Shown: piece after piece, positions 19,192-28,229 of the stretch
Numbering within the stretch: position 1 is the first letter of the stretch
How the letters are laid out: every line of letters begins with the position of its first letter
NCBI RefSeq assembly: GCF_946892675.1
Contig: NZ_CAMPOV010000001.1
Location: forward strand, 2,454,033-2,518,032
Length of the DNA stretch: 64,000 bases
From: Arthrobacter sp. Marseille-P9274
Lineage (GTDB): Bacteria; Actinomycetota; Actinomycetes; Actinomycetales; Micrococcaceae
Reading direction: 5' to 3'
The notes under the pieces: model-generated
What the model was told of the DNA's origin: nothing
Databases searched by the model: none
The model's input: only the letters and a program-made list of their open reading frames with translations
Position numbers and translations under genes: made by a program

Positions 19192-20778
19192 CTACGGCTC
19201 CGGGTGGTCCCCGTGTTCCTTCCGCAGCCGCACCCGCTCCTCGTGTTCCCGGCGGTGCTGTTCGTGTTCCACCCGGTGGTGCTCCTCCCGCTCGTGTTCG
19301 AGCGGGATGAGCTCCGGATGGTTCAGGCGCGAATGCGACCGGCCGTACAGGAAGTAGACCGCCAGCCCGATCGCCAGCCAGATGGCGAATCGCACCCACG
19401 TGAGCGTCGTCAGGTTGAGCATCAGCCAGAAGCACAGTACCGCCGACAGGATGGGGACGACTGGCGACAGCGGAACCCGAAAGGCGCGCGGCAGGTCCGG
19501 GCGCCTCTTCCGCAGGACGACGATGCCGATACTCACGAGCACAAAGGCCGACAGCGTGCCGATGTTGATCATCTCTTCGAGGACGTCCACATTGGTGAAA
19601 CCGGCCACGAGGGCCACCGCAGCACCGGCGATGACCTGCACCCTGGCAGGGGTTTTCTGGTGCTCAGTGGTATGGCTCAGCCAGCGTGGCAGCAGGCCGT
19701 CCCGGCTCATGGCGAATACGACCCGGGCCAGCCCCAGCAACAGCACCATGATGACGGTGGTGAGGCCGATCAGGATGCCGATCGAGATCACCTGCGCGGC
19801 CCAGTCCGCCCCGACATTGATGAAAGCAGTAGCCAGGGACGCCTCGTCCGCTTCCGCCAGCTCCTGGTAGGAAACCATGCCGGTAAGCGCCAGGGTGACC
19901 AGGATGTACAGCACGGTCACGATCGCCAGGCCGCCGAAGATGCCCCGCGGCAGGGTCTTCTGCGGGTTCCGCACCTCTTCTGCGCTGGTGGCAACGACGT
20001 CGAACCCGATAAAGGCGAAGAACACCAACGCCGCGCCCGCCAGGATGCCCAGGACCCCGTACTGCTGCGGTTCAGCCCCGCTGAGGAAAGAAAACAGGGA
20101 CTGGCTCCACACGTCGCCCCCGGTGCCCGAGGTCGGGACCGGTTCCGGCACGAACGGCGTGTAGTTTTCCGTCCGCACGTATAGGAAGCCGACAACGATG
20201 ACAAACAGGACGATAGCGATTTTGATCAGCGTGAAGACGTTGTTCACCCGGGCCGACAGCTCGGTGCCCAGCACCAGCAGCGTGGTGAAGATGGCCACGA
20301 TCAGCAGCGGGCCCCACGTCAGTTCCAGGCCGAACACGCTGACGGTGGTCGGGATATTGATGTCGAAGAGCATGAACACATTGCTGAGGTAGATCCCCCA
20401 GTACTTGGCAATGACCGCGCCCGCCGTAAACAGCTCCAAGATCAGGTCCCAGCCGATGATCCAAGCCAACAGCTCGCCCAAGGTCGCATACGTATACGTG
20501 TACGCGCTGCCGGCCACCGGGATGGTCGAGGCAAATTCGGCATAGCACATGATCGCCAGGGCGCAGGTGATCGCGGCCAGCACGAAGGACAGGGTCACGG
20601 CCGGCCCGGCATAACTGCCCGCAGCTTTCGCCCCGACGGAGAAGATACCGGCACCCACGGCAACCGCGACGCCCAGGATCATCAGATCGAAGGTGCTCAG
20701 CGTGCGTTTGAGCTGATGCCCCGGCTCATCCGCATCCGCCATGGACTGCTCAATCGATTTGATCCGGAAGAGGCTCAT
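19192..20778 (-). CDS. APC family amino-acid permease (cationic amino acid transporter type)
   Basis: A 528-aa membrane protein with about 12 helices. The first helix has GVAVAVGAGIFSVGAKAAG, the conserved substrate-binding GxG unwound segment of APC transporters, and IGFDVVATSAEEVRNPQK is the signature of the CAT/YhdG subgroup. It probably imports an amino acid by proton coupling. The last 38 residues form an unusual cytosolic tail rich in His, Glu and Arg (EHEREEHHRVEHEQHRREHE). The ATG follows AATACT by 6 nt with no Shine-Dalgarno sequence. Confidence 0.88.
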   Translation of the reverse strand: MSLFRIKSIEQSMADADEPGHQLKRTLSTFDLMILGVAVAVGAGIFSVGAKAAGSYAGPAVTLSFVLAAITCALAIMCYAEFASTIPVAGSAYTYTYATLGELLAWIIGWDLILELFTAGAVIAKYWGIYLSNVFMLFDINIPTTVSVFGLELTWGPLLIVAIFTTLLVLGTELSARVNNVFTLIKIAIVLFVIVVGFLYVRTENYTPFVPEPVPTSGTGGDVWSQSLFSFLSGAEPQQYGVLGILAGAALVFFAFIGFDVVATSAEEVRNPQKTLPRGIFGGLAIVTVLYILVTLALTGMVSYQELAEADEASLATAFINVGADWAAQVISIGILIGLTTVIMVLLLGLARVVFAMSRDGLLPRWLSHTTEHQKTPARVQVIAGAAVALVAGFTNVDVLEEMINIGTLSAFVLVSIGIVVLRKRRPDLPRAFRVPLSPVVPILSAVLCFWLMLNLTTLTWVRFAIWLAIGLAVYFLYGRSHSRLNHPELIPLEHEREEHHRVEHEQHRREHEERVRLRKEHGDHPEP

Positions 20779-20784
20779 AGCACA

Positions 20785-20790
20785 AGTATT
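20785..20790 (-). promoter_or_regulatory. -10 element, leaderless permease gene
   Basis: AATACT, then 6 nt, then the ATG at 20778, on the minus strand. Confidence 0.4.
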
Positions 20791-20987
20791 CTCGCGTTGC
20801 CCCGCACTGGGTACCCTCAGTTAGGACTATTCCGCCGAGGTCTGCGACAGTCCCTCGAAAGCCCACCGGCGTGTCCTGCGTATTGTCACGAAAACTCCAA
20901 GTTCCGGCCCCCATACTGGAAATCAGGACCGGAGCTTCGGGCCGGTCCAAGCCGGAAACGGTTCCACGTTCAACGAGGGCGGGCACA

Positions 20988-21230
20988 GTGGATACCAAGC
21001 GGTCGCTGCTGCAATGGTGCAGCGCGAAATTATGGGGAAGACCGGACATCGTGCCGGCCGCACGGGACGTTCCGGCGCGCCGGAATGTCCTTGGCGAGGA
21101 TGAGTCGGACCAGCTGATCAGCAGCCTGCGCTCGGCCTACCCGGGCGCCCGGATCAGCAGCGTTGACGGGTACAAGGTGCGCCTCGAGCTCCCCAGCGGG
21201 GACGTGCTGCGCTTCTACGTCAACGCGTAA
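20988..21230 (+). CDS. small hypothetical protein
   Basis: An 80-aa protein, probably starting at GTG 20988 (VDTKRSLLQW). The C-terminal half looks like a compact beta-rich fold (ARISSVDGYKVRLELPSGDV then LRFYVNA). No motif or family recognised. The ribosome-binding site is weak (GAGG 9 nt upstream), and longer in-frame starts exist, so the start is uncertain. It is followed immediately by a perfect 10-bp hairpin, which supports its 3' end. Confidence 0.55.
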   Translation: MDTKRSLLQWCSAKLWGRPDIVPAARDVPARRNVLGEDESDQLISSLRSAYPGARISSVDGYKVRLELPSGDVLRFYVNA

Positions 21231-21258
21231 CCCGGCCCGGCCGGACAACCGGGCCGGG
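21231..21258. terminator. bidirectional hairpin between 80-aa gene and fprA
   Basis: Perfect 10-bp repeat CCCGGCCCGG (21231-21240) and CCGGGCCGGG (21249-21258), 8-nt loop, between convergent genes 1 bp after one stop and 7 bp from the other. Confidence 0.6.
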
Positions 21259-21265
21259 ATCGCGT

Positions 21266-22684
21266 TCAGGGGCGGGAAATCCTGACCATGTCCTCTCGCG
21301 GCACAACCTTGACCCGCTCGCGCTTAACTTCCGGCTCGCCGTCGTCCGTTGCAACATACGTGGCGCCCAGCTGGCGCTCATGCTCATCCAGCTTGAGCCA
21401 GCCTTCCCAGGTGGTGTACTCGACCCCGCGCTCCTCGAGCAGCGTGATAATGGCATCCTCGCCGGGGTTCTTGGCCGCAGGCAGGTCCAGCCGGTCCTCG
21501 AGCAGGAATCCGATGGTCTCCAGGGCATCGCCCTTGGTGTGGCCGATCAGGCCGACCGGACCGCGCTTGATCCAGCCGGTGGCGTAGATTCCGGGGACCG
21601 GGTTGCCCTCGGTGTCGATGACCCGGCCGCCCTCGTTCGGGATCACGCCGCGGCGCTCGTCGAAGCCCACCTCCGGCAGCTCCGAGCCGAAGTAGCCGAT
21701 GGCCCGGTAGACGGCCTGGACCGGGTACTCGACGAACTCGCCGGTGCCGCGCACGTTGCCGGTGCCGTCCAGCTCGTTGCGCTCGAACTTGATTGCTGCG
21801 ACCCTGCCGGCACCGTCGCCGCTGCCCTCGAGGATCTCCACCGGGGTGTGCAGGAAGTGCAGGTGCAGCCGGCGCGACGCTCCGGTGTCCTGCTCCTCGA
21901 CCAACCAGTTCGTCAGCGTGTTGACCATGGTCTTGGTCTGGTTGTTGGAACGGATCTGCTCGTCCGAACCCTCGTCGAAGTCGAAGTCCTCCGGGTAGAG
22001 CACGATGTCCACGTCGCGCGAGTGGGACAGTTCGCGCAGCTCCAGCGGCGTGAACTTGACCTGCGCAGGGCCGCGGCGGCCGAACACGTGCACGTCCGTG
22101 ACCGGGGAATTCTTCAGTCCGCGGTAGACGTTTTCGGGAATCTCGGTGGTCAGCAGGTCATCTGCGTGCTTCGAGAGGACGCGTGCGACGTCGAGGGCAA
22201 CGTTCCCGTTTCCGATCACCGCGATTTCCTTCGCCTCGAGCGGCCACTCGCGGGAGACGTCGGGGTGTCCGTCGTACCAGGACACGAAATCCGCGGCTCC
22301 GAAGGAGCCCTCGAGGTCGATGCCCGGGATGTCCAGCGCGGCGTCCTTGATGGCGCCGGTCGCGAAGATGATCGCGTCGTAGAAGTCCCGGAAGTCCTTC
22401 AGCGTCAGGTCCCGGCCGTAGTTGACGTTGCCGAGGAAGCGGATGTCGCCGCGGTCCAGCACCTTGTGCAGAGCGGTGACGATGCCCTTGATCCGGGGGT
22501 GGTCCGGGGCGACGCCGTAACGGATCAGGCCGTAGGGCGCCGGGTACTGGTCGAACAGGTCGATGCTGACCTCGAAGTCGCGCTCGGCCTTGGTCAGGAT
22601 GTCGGCAGCATAGACGCCTGCAGGGCCGGCTCCGATGATGGCCACCCGCAGGGGGCGCTGGCGGTCTGCGGCTGGATTAGACAC
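21266..22684 (-). CDS. fprA: ferredoxin/flavodoxin-NADP reductase, FprA type
   Basis: A 472-aa FAD enzyme of the adrenodoxin-reductase family that passes electrons between NADPH and ferredoxin. The FAD site is VAIIGAGPAGVYAADIL near residues 14-30, with QYPAPYGLIRYGVAPDHPR typical of FprA; the NADP site is IAVIGNGNVALDVARVL, and the second FAD contact GIYATGWIKRGPVGLIGHTK. It ends in a domain of about 70 residues with no extra ferredoxin. The GTG start at 22684 has AAGGA upstream. No cytochrome P450 or ferredoxin gene is next to it. Confidence 0.93.
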   Translation of the reverse strand: MSNPAADRQRPLRVAIIGAGPAGVYAADILTKAERDFEVSIDLFDQYPAPYGLIRYGVAPDHPRIKGIVTALHKVLDRGDIRFLGNVNYGRDLTLKDFRDFYDAIIFATGAIKDAALDIPGIDLEGSFGAADFVSWYDGHPDVSREWPLEAKEIAVIGNGNVALDVARVLSKHADDLLTTEIPENVYRGLKNSPVTDVHVFGRRGPAQVKFTPLELRELSHSRDVDIVLYPEDFDFDEGSDEQIRSNNQTKTMVNTLTNWLVEEQDTGASRRLHLHFLHTPVEILEGSGDGAGRVAAIKFERNELDGTGNVRGTGEFVEYPVQAVYRAIGYFGSELPEVGFDERRGVIPNEGGRVIDTEGNPVPGIYATGWIKRGPVGLIGHTKGDALETIGFLLEDRLDLPAAKNPGEDAIITLLEERGVEYTTWEGWLKLDEHERQLGATYVATDDGEPEVKRERVKVVPREDMVRISRP

Positions 22685-22882
22685 TGATCGTCCTTCTCTC
22701 GGGGAATCCTGCTGCTCAATAGAGCACAGTTTCCTATTCTAAATGCCCGCGCCGCCTGCGTCCTAAAGCAGTGGCCGACGCCTCACAGCCGCTGGTCCGA
22801 GCCTTCGGCGTCCGCCCTAATGGAAATCCTCACGCTCAGAACACGTACCGGTATCCGGCCGATACATTGCCTCCTTGAGCTC

Positions 22883-23365
22883 CTAGCGTCCTGCTTCGCC
22901 CGAGCTCTTCTTCCTGCGTCTATCCAGGAGGTCGATAACCTTCGACTCTTTGACGTCTTTGAGGGCGCTCAGAGGAATTTCGGCTTCCGTCCAGGAGGGG
23001 CCTTGCACCGTTAGACGTACGCCCTGGGCACGCGCCATCTGCTCGTACGGTTGGACCTCACTGATGTCGAGATAGCCATAAGCGTTGCCGTCCCGATCGA
23101 CTCCCTTGATCCCCAACTGCAGGTCCTGCCAGCGGGCCGTCGCAGTGACAGCGACCCACGACTCCAGCTCAGCGACCGGTACATCGAGGAGGAATCGCCG
23201 TCCGCGGTCAACATCCCGCGGCATCTCCCGCCAGTCACCGGCGGGCGGCTCCTGGGCGAAGACCTGCAGTGTCACCGCCTCACCGCTGGCCTTGCCGACT
23301 TCATATTCTTTGCCGTTCCACACCGCATATTCTCCGGTGCTCCGGACGCCTTCAGATATGTCCAT
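22883..23365 (-). CDS. unassigned protein in the toxin-immunity operon, sharing a module with its neighbour
   Basis: A 160-aa soluble protein. Residues 10-75 contain TGEYAVWNGKEYEVGKAS and a following LLDVPVAELESW, which resemble residues 230-295 of the gene just upstream (TGTCMWRGQPFHVADAS, and VVNQQDVEDL). The rest has a beta-rich part (RWQDLQLGIKGVDRDGNAYG) and a charged C-terminal helix. ATG 23365 has a strong AGGAGGTCC. Last gene of the operon that starts with ESX-like proteins and the toxin. It may be an immunity protein or an accessory of it; this is inference from position. Confidence 0.7.
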   Translation of the reverse strand: MDISEGVRSTGEYAVWNGKEYEVGKASGEAVTLQVFAQEPPAGDWREMPRDVDRGRRFLLDVPVAELESWVAVTATARWQDLQLGIKGVDRDGNAYGYLDISEVQPYEQMARAQGVRLTVQGPSWTEAEIPLSALKDVKESKVIDLLDRRRKKSSGEAGR

Positions 23366-23389
23366 TGGACCTCCTACGTTTGAACGCGT

Positions 23390-24319
23390 TCAGCGTTCCG
23401 GACCGCTGCCATCGGGAAACCCAGGGACCCGAGCCTGGAGGAACCGCAGGTCCTCCACGTCTTGCTGATTGACAACAGCCCAGTACACGCCGGCGTCGGA
23501 CTTGTTGAGTCCAAGGCGCTCGGCGTCCGCCGCCTTGTGCCCGGTATAGAAGAGCCGGAGCACAACCCCGTGGTCATCCGTGGACGCATCGGCCACGTGG
23601 AAGGGCTGGCCCCTCCACATGCAGGTGCCGGTCAAGTGGTAAATGTCCGAGACGCTTTCAGCCTGAACGATCCGTGACCACAACCCCCGCGGCGTGGCGC
23701 CGAATCCCGGGATCCCCTCCGGCTGGATCGCCGATGCCAAGATGACCTCGTCTTGGCCAGGCTTCCGATCCACTACGAACCGGAGGCCCTCCCAAACCGC
23801 ATTCCATCCATTGAACATCGACGGGACACGTTGCGGCCGCTGAGCCGGAACATCACCTTCGACGGCCAGCCACCCCGTGGCAACATCTACATAGACGGCC
23901 AGCAGCCGTTCCGGCCGCCCTGAAGCTACGCGCCACATCTCCGTACCAGGAGGCAATCGCACCTCGTCCAGAAAATACAGAGGAAGCACGGTATCGCCGC
24001 TGTGTGCAAAACCGCTTCCGTTGAACGGCGCATGGTCTTCGAATTCGGGTGCGACCGCATCGTGGACATAGTCGGCGGGAACACCTCCGAAGCGGATCAC
24101 ATCGAGATGTTGTGCGTCCCGCTTCCAAGGCGACCCTTCAAAGCCAAGGCCGTGCGCATCGTACAGACCTTCGGGTGTTGCCAGAGCAGCAGCATCGGCG
24201 GCTTTGAGGACATACCCGGAGACGCGGTCATGACCGTGGTCCAAGTATTCAGCAACCTGGCCGCCGAAAAGGGCCTTCTGGAAAATTGTCATTGCTTCCC
24301 CGGGCAACTGGTCAGCCAC
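23390..24319 (-). CDS. unassigned protein downstream of the immunity gene
   Basis: A 309-aa soluble protein without signal peptide or membrane segment. The N-terminal 155 residues form one apparent domain (AEYLDHGHDRVSGYVL, TPEGLYDAHGLGFEGSPW, VLPLYFLDEVRLPPGTEMWR), and the C-terminal 80 residues hold the module WRGQPFHVADAS shared with the next gene. The GTG at 24319 overlaps the stop of the Imm52-like gene by one base (TAGTG); a second start, ATG 24292 with GGGGAA just before it, is also possible. Since type VII toxin operons often carry several immunity genes, an immunity role is a reasonable guess but nothing in the sequence proves it. Confidence 0.7.
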   Translation of the reverse strand: MADQLPGEAMTIFQKALFGGQVAEYLDHGHDRVSGYVLKAADAAALATPEGLYDAHGLGFEGSPWKRDAQHLDVIRFGGVPADYVHDAVAPEFEDHAPFNGSGFAHSGDTVLPLYFLDEVRLPPGTEMWRVASGRPERLLAVYVDVATGWLAVEGDVPAQRPQRVPSMFNGWNAVWEGLRFVVDRKPGQDEVILASAIQPEGIPGFGATPRGLWSRIVQAESVSDIYHLTGTCMWRGQPFHVADASTDDHGVVLRLFYTGHKAADAERLGLNKSDAGVYWAVVNQQDVEDLRFLQARVPGFPDGSGPER

Positions 24320-25032
24320 TAACGCGCCGGGGCTTCAAGCAGCGAGCCACTGTTCTTGAGCTGTTCCCATACGGACAGTGCCGTCGACTCGTCGTGCGGC
24401 ACGCTGCGTATCAGGAATCCTTCACCCCAGGGTTCGATCACTGCGTTGTCCGGCGTTGCAGTCGGAGCCATCCGGGACTGGGCAACCCAGGTAGTCAGAC
24501 CCACGGCAGGAAGGGCCGAGGCCGGCCCCTGCGCACGGTTGAGCGGGCGTGTCAGCAACGCCGCATAATCCGGTTCCCAGATCTGTGCGAGGCCAGTGAC
24601 GATAGCGTCGGCCTGCGCGAAGACGTCCGACTCAATGTCGGTGCCAACGCCAAAATTCAGGACACAATTGTTTCCTATTGCACCTTGGCTGCCCGCTGTC
24701 ACTTTGAAGATGGCGTAGGGTTCGTCGTCCTGTTCGTAGGGCCGGGACGTCGCCAACGAAGGGTGGTAGCCTAACCGCTCTTCAGGCGTTCCGTCGTCCG
24801 CACGAGTGACGGACTTAATAACGTACTCCTCCCACTCGCCAGGCGTGGCAGGAGCCGGAGTCTGCTCATGCATTCTGAGCCAAGTGCCTGCAAGGACGCC
24901 GTGGAGCTTGGAGAACAGAGCGACCGTTGATGCCATGCGCGTGGCGATAGTGGCAGCGGATTCATGACGTGCCCCCCACCGCAACCGCACGAAAACGTGG
25001 CTCTGCTTCTGTATCGCCGAAATCTGCGTCAT
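24319..25032 (-). CDS. Imm52-like immunity protein
   Basis: A 237-aa cytosolic protein encoded immediately after the toxin, with ATGA overlap of start and toxin stop. The N-terminal pattern VRLRWGARHESAATIATRM resembles the WGARxESA opening of Imm52 immunity proteins, the family that I recall as the neighbour of Tox-REase-5 toxins. This agrees with the independent call of a Tox-REase-5-like domain in the adjacent toxin. The role would be to bind and block the toxin inside the producer. The AAGGTGG ribosome-binding site lies in the toxin end. Family membership rests on this short motif plus context. Confidence 0.65.
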   Translation of the reverse strand: MTQISAIQKQSHVFVRLRWGARHESAATIATRMASTVALFSKLHGVLAGTWLRMHEQTPAPATPGEWEEYVIKSVTRADDGTPEERLGYHPSLATSRPYEQDDEPYAIFKVTAGSQGAIGNNCVLNFGVGTDIESDVFAQADAIVTGLAQIWEPDYAALLTRPLNRAQGPASALPAVGLTTWVAQSRMAPTATPDNAVIEPWGEGFLIRSVPHDESTALSVWEQLKNSGSLLEAPAR

Positions 25033-28000
25033 GTTTCCCACCTTACTGATTCCCTGTGCCCGTTGATCGGCACGAAACGGACGTCAATGGGCAGGCCCTG
25101 GTCTTCCACCGCGTCGCGGAAGAGTTCTGCAATATCTTCATTACGTGTGAATACCCACTCGAGCTTTGCATCCGGCGCCAGATCCGCCAGCGCATTGAGC
25201 TGGCGGGCTGCCTGGTTCTCCACCCACTTCTGGATCTGGCTCAGCAGGAGCTCAGGTTTCTTCAGTTTCTCGACAAAGAAGCTGTAGTCGCCCTTGATCT
25301 CCTGGAACACCTCGACGGGCGGATCACCGCGGAACAAGTGGCCGTCGAAATCGACAGGGCGCTTCATGTCCGGATGCTCGACGACGTATTCCAGCAAATG
25401 GCCGTTTGACAGCGGTTGCACACCGGACCCGAAGACCTGGTCATCACGACCGCGTACTGCCCGGGAGATCTCCTGCCACTGCCCAGGCCCGTTGTCGCGG
25501 TCACCCGGCATGGGTTGGTCATCGAGAGGCCGGCCGGGGCCAGGCAAGTCAGCTGACGCATGAGCGAGGGGCCCTGCGGAATCGGCACCGGGGCCGATTG
25601 GACGGGAGGGAACGTTCCCGGTGTCCATGCTGCTCACACTGCGCCACACACCCTGGTCGTAGTCGAAAACACCTACCAGGACTTCCTGACCGGCGGCGTT
25701 GATCTCCCACATTTCGGCGCCGTCGTTGAATTTCGCTCCGCCTTGGGAGCCGATCGCAACTTCCTCCGGAATCAGGGTGCCCCGGTCGGACGTGCTGCCG
25801 GTGAATCCGTGGCCCATATTGGGATTCGGATCCCGGTTGGGGGCGGGTTCGTCATAGCCGCCGCCATTACCGTAATGAGGATCAGCACCTCGCTGGGCGA
25901 GTTCGTCTGCCAACCGGCCGTCCGGAACCCGGATGTTGTCCAGCCCCGATTCGTCGGTGCTAAAGCGCACAGCATAGACAGGCCTGGAGTCGTCGGGAAG
26001 GTAGGCCCTCTCTTCCCTGGGTTTGTGAGCGTCATAGTCCAGCCTCAGACCATCATGCACATGCGCGGGCGTGTTCAGGCTCGCGGTATGTTCAGCCCGC
26101 GAGATGTATCCGGCGGTACCGTCCCGGAACCGGTAGGCCGGATCGAACATCTGCAAGGCGTGATCGTGCGTCATGACCTTCTGGTAGAGCGTCTCCGTGG
26201 TTCCCGCTGGGATGGACCGGCGCACCTCCCGCAAGGCCAGCAAGTCGTCAGTGGAAAGATCCTGGACCTCGGTCTTGACCACCCGATCCAGCCAGGCTTT
26301 GTCCTTGCCCTGCTGATCGAGTGCCCCCCGCACATCGTCCCAGGCGTCCGCCTGGCGCAGGTTGGACAGGTTCGTGGTCACCTTATGCTCGGTGCCGTCC
26401 GGGAACCGGACGACACTCGGGTTGCCTTCGGCGTCGCGGATCAGTTCGCCGGCACTCCGTGTTCCCGAGGAATCCGTTCCGGGAACAGGGTTAGCCGTGC
26501 CGCCCGCCGGGGCATTGCGGTCTCCCGAAGCCCCCGCTTCCGGAGTACTGCCGGTCGAAGTGGGATTGTCCCCCGATTCCGGGACGTTCGAGGCAGCGCT
26601 GTCCGTATCCGTGGCGGGGCTGTTGGGCTTCCGTGCGGCCCCGTCCGAATCGGCATGGCCGGCCGATCCCGCGCTGCGCGAAGCCGCGGAGTCTGTGTCC
26701 GTGATGGCTGTGGTCCCGCGCGCCGGAGCGGGGTTCGTGTCCGGCGTAGCAGTGGTGCCGCTTCCACGCAGGGGATGGGTATCGGTTCCCGAAGTGCCTG
26801 TGGTGCGGACCGGCGTGGTGTCCGGGGCCAGGCCGCTGTTGGGCCGGGAGGGACCTTCCGCGTCGAAGCGGTTGATGAGGTTGTCGATCCGGGTGCTGAC
26901 CGGACCCGGGCCGTGACCGGTGGTGACCCCGGCGTACGCGGGACGGGGACCGGAAAGGGTGTTGCCGACGTCGTTAATGAAGTTGTCCACGCGGACTGCG
27001 GCAGGTGCCATCCGGCCGAGGGTGACGCGGGCACTGTCGGTCGCGAAGTTGATGGTGTTGACCTTGAGCGCGGACCCAAGGTCGAGGACCTTCGTGGTCA
27101 GGCCTGCCGTGCGGGACAGTCCGGTCACGTTGACCACGGAGCCGATCTTGCTGCCCGTCTGGCCGATGCGCGTGACGGCGGAGGCGACCGAGCCGGTCTT
27201 CGCCACGGCGCCGCCGCCGGCGGTGAGCAGGATCGAGGCCAGGTCGAAGGTCGTGGCGCCCGCGGCGTAGGCCGGATCGCGCTGCCAGTCGTCCCAGTGG
27301 ATGGCTGCCTTGCCGACGGCAACCAACCGTTCCCCCGCCTGGTCCGCGATGCGGCCATTCCCCGTAGCGCGCAGGGCGACCTGGGCGACCGGGGAGGTTA
27401 CGATGGCGACGTCCAGGGCGAGCTGGCCGATCCCCTTCCACGTTGCTGAGAACGTGTCCATGTCCGTGAAGTTGACCATGTTCCACAGGCCGGTCACGGT
27501 GCCGGTGATGCCGCTCCAGACTCCCTTGCCGAACGAGACAACACCGTCCCAGGCGTCCCGGTACCAGGGCTTGTCCCATTCCGTGGGCTCTCCCCAGGGG
27601 ATGTGGCCCTCACCGGTGGCTGCGTCGAGCTGCTCGGAGGTGTAGCCGTAGGCGACCTGGTTGGCGCCGGGCCCGTCCTCTGTGGTCAGCACGTAGGAAG
27701 GACCGCCGAAGAGGCCTGAGATGGCGCTGGCGCAGGCGCGTTCGGCCGCCATGTGGTCCTCGACCAGCGCGTTGGCGTCCTTCAGGATCTGGTTGTCGTC
27801 ATTGACCAGGTCCTCGTCCTTGCGCCAGTCATCGCCCTCGTCGGCGATGCGCGCCCGGACGGACAGCCAGTCACTGTACAGGGCGTTGTAGCGCTGTTTG
27901 GCCTCGCGCGCCCACTCGGCATAGGTATCGATGGCGTCCGCGACCGAGTTCGAGTCCTCGAGCACCGTGTCCGCCTCGGTGAGGACCCGGTTGAACGCCG

Positions 28001-28175
28001 AATGGACCTGCCAGTCCCCCGGCCCCTTGTAGGCCGTGGCTGCGCCCTGCCAGATGCTGTGGGATTCCGAAGCCGCGGACTGGATGCCTTCAGCCTTGGT
28101 CCGGAGCTTGCCGGCGTGCTGTTCGAGCACCTCGGCGTCGGGCAGCGGAGGAAACTCAGACGGGTTCCAGCCCAT
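25029..28175 (-). CDS. type VII-secreted polymorphic toxin with restriction-endonuclease-like C-terminal domain
   Basis: A 1048-aa protein in four parts. Residues 1-165 are a helical ESX/WXG-like targeting region (SIWQGAATAYKGPGDWQVHS). Residues 165-400 contain several amphipathic or hydrophobic stretches. Residues 428-580 are a Thr/Ser/Ala/Pro/Gly linker. Residues 582-845 form an unassigned domain. The C-terminus, from about 902, looks like Tox-REase-5: aspartate in PVDFDGHLF (about 942), an ExK in VFQEIKGDYSFFV (about 958), then WVENQAARQLNAL and KLEWVFTRNEDIAELFRD. D..ExK is the nuclease metal site of restriction-fold enzymes, so a DNase effector is likely. The gene follows three small ESX-like genes and overlaps its immunity gene. 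Confidence 0.8.
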   Translation of the reverse strand: MGWNPSEFPPLPDAEVLEQHAGKLRTKAEGIQSAASESHSIWQGAATAYKGPGDWQVHSAFNRVLTEADTVLEDSNSVADAIDTYAEWAREAKQRYNALYSDWLSVRARIADEGDDWRKDEDLVNDDNQILKDANALVEDHMAAERACASAISGLFGGPSYVLTTEDGPGANQVAYGYTSEQLDAATGEGHIPWGEPTEWDKPWYRDAWDGVVSFGKGVWSGITGTVTGLWNMVNFTDMDTFSATWKGIGQLALDVAIVTSPVAQVALRATGNGRIADQAGERLVAVGKAAIHWDDWQRDPAYAAGATTFDLASILLTAGGGAVAKTGSVASAVTRIGQTGSKIGSVVNVTGLSRTAGLTTKVLDLGSALKVNTINFATDSARVTLGRMAPAAVRVDNFINDVGNTLSGPRPAYAGVTTGHGPGPVSTRIDNLINRFDAEGPSRPNSGLAPDTTPVRTTGTSGTDTHPLRGSGTTATPDTNPAPARGTTAITDTDSAASRSAGSAGHADSDGAARKPNSPATDTDSAASNVPESGDNPTSTGSTPEAGASGDRNAPAGGTANPVPGTDSSGTRSAGELIRDAEGNPSVVRFPDGTEHKVTTNLSNLRQADAWDDVRGALDQQGKDKAWLDRVVKTEVQDLSTDDLLALREVRRSIPAGTTETLYQKVMTHDHALQMFDPAYRFRDGTAGYISRAEHTASLNTPAHVHDGLRLDYDAHKPREERAYLPDDSRPVYAVRFSTDESGLDNIRVPDGRLADELAQRGADPHYGNGGGYDEPAPNRDPNPNMGHGFTGSTSDRGTLIPEEVAIGSQGGAKFNDGAEMWEINAAGQEVLVGVFDYDQGVWRSVSSMDTGNVPSRPIGPGADSAGPLAHASADLPGPGRPLDDQPMPGDRDNGPGQWQEISRAVRGRDDQVFGSGVQPLSNGHLLEYVVEHPDMKRPVDFDGHLFRGDPPVEVFQEIKGDYSFFVEKLKKPELLLSQIQKWVENQAARQLNALADLAPDAKLEWVFTRNEDIAELFRDAVEDQGLPIDVRFVPINGHRESVRWET

Positions 28176-28229
28176 GGGTCTTTACCTTCTTCTTGGTCTC
28201 AAGCTCAGGGGGTCGGGACGGTGCGTGGC

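Noticed and set aside
25640-26430. ADP-ribosyltransferase domain in the middle of the toxin
   Set aside because: An STS tripeptide (FTGSTSDRG) and an arginine earlier suggested it, but the ExE motif with correct spacing is missing, so I left the domain unassigned.
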